Source: Hymenobacter sp. UV11
GTDB lineage: Bacteria > Bacteroidota > Bacteroidia > Cytophagales > Hymenobacteraceae
Assembly: GCF_004684095.1 (NCBI RefSeq)
Contig: NZ_SRII01000005.1
Coordinates: forward strand, 62,001-126,000
Length of the DNA: 64,000 bases
Direction of reading: 5' to 3'
Under the pieces are notes generated by a model. That model saw only the letters and a program-made list of their open reading frames with translations, was not told where the DNA came from and did no database searches. The position numbers were made by a program, and so were the translations under genes. The stretch's first letter is position 1, and each line of letters begins with the position of its first letter. Below, one piece after another: positions 57,666 to 64,000 of this stretch.

Positions 57666-58343
57666 ATGAATATAATGCTCAAAAATATCCTCTTCGCTGC
57701 TACCCTCCTACTCACCACCACGGCGGCTACCCCCCCGGTGGCGCCCAGCTTCCAGCTGGCCAAGCTGCACTACGGCGGCGGGGGCGACTGGTACGCCAAC
57801 AAAACGAGCCTACCCAACCTCATCAGCTTCTGCAACCAGACGCTGCACACCAACATTGCGCCCGACGAGGCCACCGTGGAGCTCGACTCGCCCGAGCTGC
57901 TCTCCTACCCCTTCGTGCACATGACGGGCCACGGCAACGTGAGCTTCAGCAGCACCGAGGCCCAGAACCTGCGCCGCTACCTCATCGGCGGCGGCTTTCT
58001 GCACATCGATGACAACTACGGGCTCGATAAATTTATCCGGCCCGAGATGAAGAAGGTGTTCCCCGAGCTGGAGTTTGTGGAGCTGCCTTTCTCGCATCCC
58101 ATCTACCACGAGAAGTATCAATTCCCCAGGGGTTTACCCAAAGTACACGAGCACGACGGCAAGCGCCCGCAAGGCTTCGGCCTGGTCTACAAAGGCCGCC
58201 TGGTGTGCTTTTACACCTACGAGTGCGACCTCGGCAATGGCTGGGAAGACGTGGGCACCTACCCCGAAGACAAGCCTGCCGTGCACGACGCTGCGCTGCG
58301 CATGGGCGCCAACCTGGTGGCGTATGCCCTCACGCAGGATTAA
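57666..58343 (+). CDS. DUF4159 protein, exported
   Basis: 225 residues with signal peptide. Key blocks are FQLAKLHYGGGGDWYANKTSLPNLI, YPFVHMTGHGNVSFSSTEAQNLRRYLIGGGFLHIDDNYG, ELPFSHPIYHEKY and GWEDVGTYPEDKP. DUF4159 is related to glutamine-amidotransferase-like folds. Function unknown. It starts 19 bases after the divergent lipoprotein gene start. Confidence 0.85.
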   Translation: MNIMLKNILFAATLLLTTTAATPPVAPSFQLAKLHYGGGGDWYANKTSLPNLISFCNQTLHTNIAPDEATVELDSPELLSYPFVHMTGHGNVSFSSTEAQNLRRYLIGGGFLHIDDNYGLDKFIRPEMKKVFPELEFVELPFSHPIYHEKYQFPRGLPKVHEHDGKRPQGFGLVYKGRLVCFYTYECDLGNGWEDVGTYPEDKPAVHDAALRMGANLVAYALTQD

Positions 58344-58350
58344 TAAAAAA

Positions 58351-58460
58351 GGTCATGCTCATCTGGCGTCCGCTTGTCGAAGCATCTCTACCGCGCAAGT
58401 AATTTCTGACGTTAGAAGTTAGTTACGCAGTAGAGATGCTTCGACAAGCTCAGCATGACC
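58351..58460. repeat. Palindromic element, family T (copy 2)
   Basis: GGTCATGCTCATCTGGCGTC to AGCATCTCTACC pairs with GTAGAGATGCTTCGACAAGC to CATGACC. It is the same family as the element at 41307. Confidence 0.8.
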
Positions 58461-58488
58461 GTTCTTTTTTTCATTCAACTACCTGAGG

Positions 58489-59061
58489 CTATCGCACGCC
58501 CTGCGCCGGGAAGCGGCCGGTTTTGGTGCGGTAGTAGGCTTTGATTTCTTCGAGGTCTTTTTCGTAATCACCAGTGGGCCAAAATACTGGCCCTACCCCC
58601 GCTTCTTTGTTCTTATAGTCGAGGAAGCCCAGCAGGATGGGCACCTTGGCCTCCACAGCGGCGTAGTAAAAGCCCTTGCGCCACTTGGGCTGGTAGGCGC
58701 GGGTGCCTTCGGGCGTGATGAGGATAACCAGCTCCTGGTACTGGTCGAAGAGCTTGACCATGCCATCGACGAGGCTGTTGTTGCGGCTGCGGTTGACGGG
58801 CAGCGCCCCGATGGCCTTCACCAGCCAGCCCAGCAGCGGGTTTTCGGTCCACTCGCTCTTCACCGTGAAGCGCACGTCCACGTCCATGATGTAGAACGCG
58901 GCGCGGGCCATGATGATATCCCAGTTGCTGGTGTGCGGGGCCGCAATCATCATGCACTTTTTGATTTCGGGTGGCACCTGGCCGGTTTGCCGCCAGCCGG
59001 TTACGCCAAAGATGGCTTTTGCGATGTAATACCAGAAAGTAGAGGTTTTGCGGGCGGCCAT
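58489..59061 (-). CDS. 1-acyl-glycerol-3-phosphate acyltransferase family protein
   Basis: 190 residues. HX4D motif in APHTSNWD (H43, D48) and TPEGTR with an FxxR-like region. It should transfer acyl groups to a lysophospholipid at the inner membrane. A short N-terminal hydrophobic stretch replaces a clear anchor. The length is on the short side for PlsC but normal for this branch. Confidence 0.87.
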   Translation of the reverse strand: MAARKTSTFWYYIAKAIFGVTGWRQTGQVPPEIKKCMMIAAPHTSNWDIIMARAAFYIMDVDVRFTVKSEWTENPLLGWLVKAIGALPVNRSRNNSLVDGMVKLFDQYQELVILITPEGTRAYQPKWRKGFYYAAVEAKVPILLGFLDYKNKEAGVGPVFWPTGDYEKDLEEIKAYYRTKTGRFPAQGVR

Positions 59062-59099
59062 GTATGCAAAGCAGATTTTATAACCCCAAAGCTAGTAGG

Positions 59100-59178
59100 T
59101 AGTGACGAATGACAAGTGACGCATGCCGTTTGACACCCGGAACGGCATTCGCCACTTGTCGCTAGTCATTCGTCACTA
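59100..59178. repeat. Inverted repeat (family V) overlapping a gene end
   Basis: TAGTGACGAATGACAAGTGA pairs with its complement at CACTTGTCGCTAGTCATTCG. The right arm contains the stop codon and last codons (VTND) of the patatin gene. Confidence 0.8.
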
Positions 59179-59971
59179 ATGCCCGTAGCGCGGCGGCCTG
59201 CTCCAGCGTGTGCCGGTAGCCAATCTCGAACAGCTCGCTAGCCTTGCGAAAATCGAGCGGGCGATACTGTTGCAGCTGCGGTGGCTCCAGCAGCAGCGTG
59301 CACTGGGCCTTGCGGGCCGTGGTGTTGGCGCTGAGGGCCAGCTGCAGCGTGCGCTCCATCACGCGGCGCAGGGTAGGGAGCTTGGCCTCGCGGTTGATGG
59401 GGTTGCAGTGCACCCCCACGATGGGCGCCCCGAGCGTCAGCAGCGGCTCCACGGGCAGGTTGTTGAGCAGGCCGCCATCCACCAGGCGCCGCCCCTGGTA
59501 CTCGACCGGCCGGTACACGATGGGCACCGCCGACGACGCCAGCAGCGGCGGCAGCAGCGGTCCCTGGCTGAAATACACCGACTCGCCCGCTTCCAGGTCG
59601 GTGGCCACCAGCGTGAGGGGTAGGCGCAGGTCTTCGAAGCGCAGCGCCGCCCCCAGGTGCCGGGCCAGCAGCTGCTCCACGGCCTCCAGGCCCAGCAGCC
59701 CATTGCGCCCAAACAGCGGCCGCGTGAGCCGCGGAATGCTCGTGGCCTGCAACAGCTTTAACACTTCACGCGGGGTAAAGCCCGCCGCGTAAAACGTGGC
59801 CGCGATAGCGCCCGAGCTAGCCCCCGACAGCGCGCCCACCGGCAATTGCAGCTCATCGAGCGCCGCCAGCACGCCCAGGTGCGCAATGCCCCGCGCGCCG
59901 CCGCCCGACAGGGCCAGGCTGAGCGTAGCGGCTGGGGTAGGAGTAGCTGTCGGCTCTGCAGAAATAGTCAT
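59162..59971 (-). CDS. Patatin-like phospholipase
   Basis: 269 residues from the ATG at 59971; a TTG 7 codons upstream is possible. LALSGGGARGIAHLGVL is the oxyanion-hole block. The catalytic Ser is in GASSG (S52 from this start) and the Asp in VDGGLLNNLPVEPL. RssA-like cytoplasmic lipase. Terminal residues lie in a family V repeat arm. Confidence 0.9.
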   Translation of the reverse strand: MTISAEPTATPTPAATLSLALSGGGARGIAHLGVLAALDELQLPVGALSGASSGAIAATFYAAGFTPREVLKLLQATSIPRLTRPLFGRNGLLGLEAVEQLLARHLGAALRFEDLRLPLTLVATDLEAGESVYFSQGPLLPPLLASSAVPIVYRPVEYQGRRLVDGGLLNNLPVEPLLTLGAPIVGVHCNPINREAKLPTLRRVMERTLQLALSANTTARKAQCTLLLEPPQLQQYRPLDFRKASELFEIGYRHTLEQAAALRALVTND

Positions 59972-60012
59972 TTCGGTTCGTCCTGTTTTCAACTATGCGG
60001 GGCCCTACCCCC

Positions 60013-60861
60013 CTACAGGTCGCTGATGCGCAGGGTCTGGTCCAGGCGCACACCCTTGTCGGTCAGCTGCACGGTGCAGGCCTCGTGCAGGGGGTCGTGC
60101 TCCAGCAGGAGCACCCAGTTTTCCTCGGCAGCGCGGCGCAGCACCGCTTCTTTTTCGCTGAGCGTGATGAGCGGCCGCACATCGTAGCTCATCACGTAGG
60201 GCAGCGGCAAGTGCGCCACACTGGGCAGTAGGTCGGCCATGTAGGCCAGGGTGCGACCCTTGTACTGCAGCACTGGCACCATCATCTTCTCGGTGTGGCC
60301 ATCGGCAAACAGCAAGTCGCTGAACTGGGGTAGGGCGGCGGGCACGCCCTGGGCCGGGTCCACAAACCGGAGCTGCCCGCTCTCCTGAATGGGCAGAATA
60401 TTCTCGCGCAGGAAGCTGGCCTTTTCGCGCGGGTTGGGGTGGGTAGCCCAGTCCCAGTGCGCCTCGTTGCTCCAGTAGGTAGCATTGGCAAAGGCCGTTT
60501 GCAGGGCGCCGTCGGGCCGCCGCTGCACCGACCCGCCGCAGTGGTCGAAGTGCAGGTGGGTAAGAAAAACGTCCGTGATATCGGAGCTGCTAAAGCCCAG
60601 TTGGCGGAGCGACTTCTCCAGCGTATCGTCGCCGTGCAGGTAAAAATGCCCCCGGAATTTCTCGTCCTGCTTCTCGCCAATGCCGTTGTCCACGAGCACC
60701 AGCCGGTTGCCGTCTTCCACCAGCAGGCAGCGCATGGCCCAGGTGCACATATTGTTGGCATCAGGCGGGTTCAGCTTTTGCCACATGCTCCGGGGCACTA
60801 CCCCAAACATGGCCCCGCCATCGAGCTTAAATAAGCCGGTATCAATCGAATGCAGTCTCAT
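60013..60861 (-). CDS. MBL-fold metallo-hydrolase
   Basis: 282 residues. HxHxDH motif THLHFDHCGG (H102, H104, D106, H107), later metal ligands in ADGHTEKM and YMADLLPSVAHL. It resembles quorum-quenching lactonase or alkylsulfatase-like hydrolases. Substrate not known. Confidence 0.87.
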   Translation of the reverse strand: MRLHSIDTGLFKLDGGAMFGVVPRSMWQKLNPPDANNMCTWAMRCLLVEDGNRLVLVDNGIGEKQDEKFRGHFYLHGDDTLEKSLRQLGFSSSDITDVFLTHLHFDHCGGSVQRRPDGALQTAFANATYWSNEAHWDWATHPNPREKASFLRENILPIQESGQLRFVDPAQGVPAALPQFSDLLFADGHTEKMMVPVLQYKGRTLAYMADLLPSVAHLPLPYVMSYDVRPLITLSEKEAVLRRAAEENWVLLLEHDPLHEACTVQLTDKGVRLDQTLRISDL

Positions 60862-60871
60862 TGGTAAGGTA

Positions 60872-60937
60872 TTAGCTTTTAGCGGCTGGCTGGTAGCTTC
60901 TTCTGCAAAAAGCTAATAGCCAGCCGCTAAAAGCTAA
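60872..60937. repeat. Inverted repeat (family W)
   Basis: TTAGCTTTTAGCGGCTGGCT pairs with AGCCAGCCGCTAAAAGCTAA. It lies in the 87 bases between accA and the MBL gene. Confidence 0.75.
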
Positions 60938-60948
60938 CAGTCCCTTAC

Positions 60949-61896
60949 TTATTCCACCACTACCCCCATGGCCGAGAACTTGTCGATGCGCTGCGAAATG
61001 CGCTCTTCGGCCGGCATGGCGGCAAGCTCTTTAAGCGTAGCGAGCAGCGTCTGTTTCAGCGTCTCAATCATGCGCGGCGCATCGGTGTGCGCGCCCCCGA
61101 GCGGCTCCTGAATGATGCCGTCGATGAGGCCCGCGCCCTTCATGTCGGTCGCGGTCAGCTTGAGCGCCTCGGCAGCCTGCTCCTTGTAGTCCCACGAGCG
61201 CCACAGAATACTGCTGCACGACTCGGGCGAAATAACGGAGTACCAGGTATTCTCAAGCATCAGCACCCGGTCGCCGATAGCGATGCCCAGCGCGCCGCCA
61301 CTCGCGCCTTCGCCAATGATGACGCAGACAACAGGCACCTTCAGCATAAACATCTCCTTGAGATTGCGGGCAATGGCCTCGCCCTGCCCCCGCTCCTCGG
61401 CCTCCAGGCCCGGAAATGCGCCGGGCGTGTCAATGAGCGTCACGATGGGCACGTTGAACTTCTCGGCCAGCTTCATCAGGCGCAGCGCCTTGCGGTAGCC
61501 CTCGGGGTTGGGCATCCCAAAGTTGCGAAACTGACGCTGCTTGGTGTTGTGGCCCTTTTGCTGGCCAATAAACATGACTGGTTGGCCGTCAATCTCGCCA
61601 AAGCCACCCACCATCGCCTTGTCGTCGGCCACGGTGCGGTCGCCGTGCAGCTCCACAAACTTCTCGGCCATGCCCTGAATGTAGTCGAGGGTATAAGGCC
61701 GCTCGGGGTGGCGCGACAGCTGCACGCGCTGCCAGCGGGTGAGGTTGGCGTAAGTTTCTTTCTTGAGGGAATTGATTTTGGCCTCCAGGGCCGTCACCGC
61801 CTCCGTTACGTCCACCTCGCTATCGGCGGCCAGCTTCTGCATTTCTTGCAGCTTGCCTTCCAAGGCGGCAATGGGTTGTTCAAAATCAAGCAGCAT
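60949..61896 (-). CDS. accA: Acetyl-CoA carboxylase carboxyltransferase subunit alpha
   Basis: 315 residues. Typical AccA start ([19 protein letters not shown]), with [77 protein letters not shown] and [31 protein letters not shown]. It transfers CO2 from biotin to acetyl-CoA with AccD. AccD is not nearby. Confidence 0.96.
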   Translation of the reverse strand: MLLDFEQPIAALEGKLQEMQKLAADSEVDVTEAVTALEAKINSLKKETYANLTRWQRVQLSRHPERPYTLDYIQGMAEKFVELHGDRTVADDKAMVGGFGEIDGQPVMFIGQQKGHNTKQRQFRNFGMPNPEGYRKALRLMKLAEKFNVPIVTLIDTPGAFPGLEAEERGQGEAIARNLKEMFMLKVPVVCVIIGEGASGGALGIAIGDRVLMLENTWYSVISPESCSSILWRSWDYKEQAAEALKLTATDMKGAGLIDGIIQEPLGGAHTDAPRMIETLKQTLLATLKELAAMPAEERISQRIDKFSAMGVVVE

Positions 61897-61997
61897 AATT
61901 CAGGGAGGGAATTCCTGGTTTTGGGAATAAAAAGGCCGTATTTGAAAAAGGTGAAGGCGATTTATAGCGCCCCTACCCCCTCTCAAAAGCCGGGCGA

Positions 61998-62005
61998 CAA
62001 AGGTA
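61998..62005 (-). promoter_or_regulatory. Possible -7 box for accA
   Basis: On the minus strand this reads TACCTTTG, about 100 bases before accA. No good -33 box at the usual spacing. Confidence 0.35.
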
Positions 62006-62105
62006 AACCCAAACCCAGCAGCCCGCTTTACGAAAATTTTTCAGCTTGAGAAACAACGTGCAAGCTCTCGTTTGCCCTCGGTAAGCAAGAAAAATCGGCC
62101 CCATG

Positions 62106-62138
62106 TTTGCATACGCCGATTTTATTGCCCTACCTTTG
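62106..62138 (+). promoter_or_regulatory. Possible promoter for tRNA-Asp
   Basis: TTTG at 62106 and TACCTTTG at 62131, spaced by 21 bases, fit the Bacteroidota pattern TTTG-N19-TAnnTTTG closely. It would start transcription near 62145. Confidence 0.5.
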
Positions 62139-62182
62139 TATCACCAAAACGGAAAAGCACATCGCTCTCCGGCTTGGTAAAC

Positions 62183-62256
62183 GGTTTGGTAGTTCAGTTG
62201 GTTAGAATGCCGCCCTGTCACGGCGGAGGTCGCGGGTTCGAGTCCCGTCCAGACCG
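62183..62256 (+). tRNA. tRNA-Asp (anticodon GTC)
   Basis: The acceptor GGTTTGG pairs with CCAGACC with one wobble. The anticodon arm CCGCC-CTGTCAC-GGCGG gives anticodon GTC. The T arm is CGCGGGTTCGAGTCCCG-like. No CCA is encoded; it must be added after transcription. 74 bases. Confidence 0.95.
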
Positions 62257-62264
62257 CAACCGTT

Positions 62265-62310
62265 AAATCGAAAAGGCCCTTCTTGGTAGCAAGAAGGGCC
62301 TTTTCGATTT
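62265..62310 (+). terminator. Terminator after tRNA-Asp
   Basis: AAATCGAAAAGGCCCTTCTT and its perfect complement form a 20-base-pair stem with a short loop. Confidence 0.85.
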
Positions 62311-62441
62311 AATAGGAATAGAAGCGCAGTAGGATGCTAAGGCTGGTGGCGGCTTTTCCCCTACCCTATCAGGATACTTATGCATGGGAGCCACCACCTG
62401 CATCCTTTAATACGTTAGGGGGAAGCTGCCCTGCGTGAGTC

Positions 62442-62987
62442 TTACCGTTCCGGTGCACCCGTTGGGGTGCTGAATGGCTGCGCTTCAAATTCAAACGTGC
62501 CGGCAATCGCAAAGGCCTTTGTATCGTGGCGCGTAATCGTCCCTTTTCCCGTAGCACCTCCGGTATAGGGCTTAAAATACTTCCACATATCCTGGCCAGG
62601 CGTATAAGTATAGGAAGCAAACGGGTATTCCTGCCCGCCCACGCCCCGTAGGGTACAGTCCTGGGTAAGGGGGGAGAGCTGCGGGGCTGTAGTGGCTCCC
62701 GCCGTTACGGCAACTTGTACGGGCACGGGCGTTTTGTAAACCGTTGTCGTGGTGGTGGATAGCACGTAGATGACCGCTGGCAACGTGGTGAACCAAAACG
62801 TTTTCGTGTTCGCATCTGGTGCCACGGAGTACATCTGGCCGCTGGCAGCAGTCGTCAGGACGGCCGTTACCTGCCCAGCGGGCAGGATAGTCGTCTCCAT
62901 GGTCCCTACGGTGGGAGCAACTGGTTTTTCCCCGCATCCACTTGGGCCGCCGGTTACTACATAAGAGTAGGCCAAGGCTACTGGCAT
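62442..62987 (-). CDS. Hypothetical beta-rich protein near tRNA-Asp
   Basis: 181 residues, start MPVALAYSYVVTGGPSGCG, without a clear signal peptide. It is rich in Thr, Val and Ala, with short strand-like stretches (FWFTTLPAVIYVLS; KGTITRHDTKAFAIAGTFEFEA). The last part recalls DUF6252-like barrels, but weakly. No family is recognised. It lies 3' of a tRNA, a common landing place for islands, though no integrase or att repeat is seen. Confidence 0.5.
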   Translation of the reverse strand: MPVALAYSYVVTGGPSGCGEKPVAPTVGTMETTILPAGQVTAVLTTAASGQMYSVAPDANTKTFWFTTLPAVIYVLSTTTTTVYKTPVPVQVAVTAGATTAPQLSPLTQDCTLRGVGGQEYPFASYTYTPGQDMWKYFKPYTGGATGKGTITRHDTKAFAIAGTFEFEAQPFSTPTGAPER

Positions 62988-63325
62988 TTTTTAAGTGAGG
63001 CCGCTTGCAACATACATGGAGAAAATAATTACTATTTTCCCAAAATGGGTTAACCGGGTGACCTCTGCCCTTTACCGGACTGGCTGGAAGCAAAAATTAA
63101 ACGCTCACAGCTCAGCAGTAAAAGCGCTCACTACCACTGTTGCCTTATAGGAAACTGATGTCTTTAAATTGTCAACAAATGATAACGGGGGCGCAACATT
63201 GAGCTCCTTTGTCGCCCGCAACTTTGCAGCGCAAATCCTGCTGTTTTAAGGAGGCAGCAGCAGGTGCGGCGCTTAGCATTCGGCCTGAATGAGCGGCGGC
63301 GGCTACGTATGCCAGAGGCCCGGTT
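62988..63325. other. Intergenic region before the MFS gene
   Basis: 338 bases without a supported gene. It probably holds the start signals of both flanking genes. No repeat or structured element is obvious. Confidence 0.4.
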
Positions 63326-64000
63326 ATGTTTGCTACCCAGTCTGCGAGTGCACTAAAGCGCTGGCAAGTGCGCACCACAGTTAGCCTATTCGTGGGCTAC
63401 AGCGCGTATTACCTCTGCCGCTCCAACCTGGCGGTGGCCGCGCCGCTGCTATTGCGCGAGTTTGGCAGCCGGGGCCTCAACAAGGAAGTGCTGGGGCAGA
63501 TTGCCTCCGTGGGCGTGCTGTTTTATGCAGCGGGCAAAGTGGTGAACGGCGTGCTAGGCGACTTTCTGGGGGGTAAGAAGATTTTCCTGCTCGGGATGGT
63601 GGGCGCCGTGGCCGCTACGGTGGTTTTCGGGCTGGGACAGGGGGTAGGGATTTTTTTTGCCGCGTGGGCCGCCAACCGGCTGGTGCAGTCTATGGGCTGG
63701 GCCGGGCTGGTGAAGATTACGGCCAACTGGTTTTCGTACCGCACCTACGGCCGCATTATGGGGCTGCTGAGCCTGAGCTACCTGGTGGGCGACATCGTGG
63801 CCAAGCTGGCGCTGGGGCAGCTGCTAGCGCTGGGCGTGGGCTGGCGCGGCTTGTTTATGGTGGCGGCGGCCACGCTGGCGGCGGTAGCGCTGCTCAACTG
63901 GTTTGGCCTGCGCAGCAGCCCGGCCGAGGTGGGGCTGCCGGTGCCGGAGGCCAGCCCGGTGGGCCTGTTTGCCGGCGCCGACGCAGCCGAAAGCCAGCCG
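63326..64000 (+). CDS. MFS transporter, GlpT-like (5' part)
   Basis: The frame is open from the ATG at 63326 to the window end, 225 codons, with no stop. Hydrophobic segments alternate with short loops: VSLFVGYSAYYLCRSNLAVA, GVLGDFLGGKKIFLLGMVGA and GWAGLVKITANWFSYRTYGR. The YYLCRSNLAVAAPLL block is typical of the organophosphate:phosphate antiporter family (GlpT, UhpT). The C-terminal half lies beyond the window. Confidence 0.85.
   Translation, partial: MFATQSASALKRWQVRTTVSLFVGYSAYYLCRSNLAVAAPLLLREFGSRGLNKEVLGQIASVGVLFYAAGKVVNGVLGDFLGGKKIFLLGMVGAVAATVVFGLGQGVGIFFAAWAANRLVQSMGWAGLVKITANWFSYRTYGRIMGLLSLSYLVGDIVAKLALGQLLALGVGWRGLFMVAAATLAAVALLNWFGLRSSPAEVGLPVPEASPVGLFAGADAAESQP

Noticed and set aside
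62442..62987. Complete genomic island at tRNA-Asp
   Set aside because: No integrase, phage gene or direct repeat of the tRNA end was seen.

Overview
The window reads as chromosomal DNA of a GC-rich Bacteroidota, most like Hymenobacter or a close relative (Cytophagales). The pointers are a TamL-type lipoprotein Omp85, an OmpA protein with thrombospondin type 3 repeats, DUF3570, DUF4266 and DUF4159 proteins, a one-polypeptide keto acid dehydrogenase E1, a CusA pump fused to a TolC domain, few Shine-Dalgarno sites, and promoter-like TAnnTTTG boxes. This is a judgement from protein families; no database search was possible. No insertion sequence, prophage, CRISPR array or rRNA is visible. There is one tRNA gene (Asp).

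Layout. 1-20 kb: envelope and housekeeping genes: a partial outer-membrane barrel, a SpoU-type RNA methyltransferase, TamL, E1 keto acid dehydrogenase, hemF, a PAP2 phosphatase, riboflavin synthase, a sugar-phosphate transferase, pcm, an acyl-CoA thioesterase, a TlpA-like oxidoreductase, gatB, an OmpA protein, a TonB-like protein and a stomatin-like protein. 20-27 kb: a SWIM protein, a secreted protein, a ClC channel, a POTRA-less Omp85 protein and a DUF6348-like gene broken by an in-frame TGA. 27-35 kb: a minus-strand efflux operon, tolC-tolC-RND-adaptor. 35-38 kb: a plus-strand peroxide and carbonyl stress run: ohrR, ohr, an NADP-dependent reductase, an ABM monooxygenase and a DJ-1/PfpI protein. 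38-46 kb: a second ClC channel, a two-component system, a VIT1-type transporter, and a four-gene set encoding exported thioredoxin, ApbE, DUF4266 lipoprotein and DUF3570 barrel. 46-53 kb: a heavy-metal efflux locus with a small His-rich exported protein, a CusA-TolC fusion and a CusB adaptor. 53-62 kb: a LON-domain protein, an M48 protease, rsmE, a DUF4159 protein, an acyltransferase, a patatin, an MBL hydrolase and accA. 62-64 kb: tRNA-Asp, an unknown protein and the start of an MFS (GlpT-like) transporter.

Two genome-wide features stand out. First, the word CTACCCC/GGGGTAG, usually inside CCTACCCCC, recurs about every 700 bases, in genes and between them, on both strands and in all reading frames, forcing rare codons (Leu CTA, Val GTA, Arg AGG). 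Second, at least 20 long inverted repeats of several families sit between genes. Some carry the stop codons of neighbouring genes, and several lie between partner genes of one operon (response regulator/kinase, adaptor/pump, DUF4266/DUF3570), where they would form large hairpins in the mRNA.

Functionally the window is dominated by envelope biogenesis, metal and drug export, and redox defence. The least explained parts are the thioredoxin-ApbE-DUF4266-DUF3570 set, the CusA-TolC polypeptide with an internal signal-peptide-like segment, and the recurrent DNA word. Many start codons were reassigned here because naive reading frames run into the palindromic repeats.
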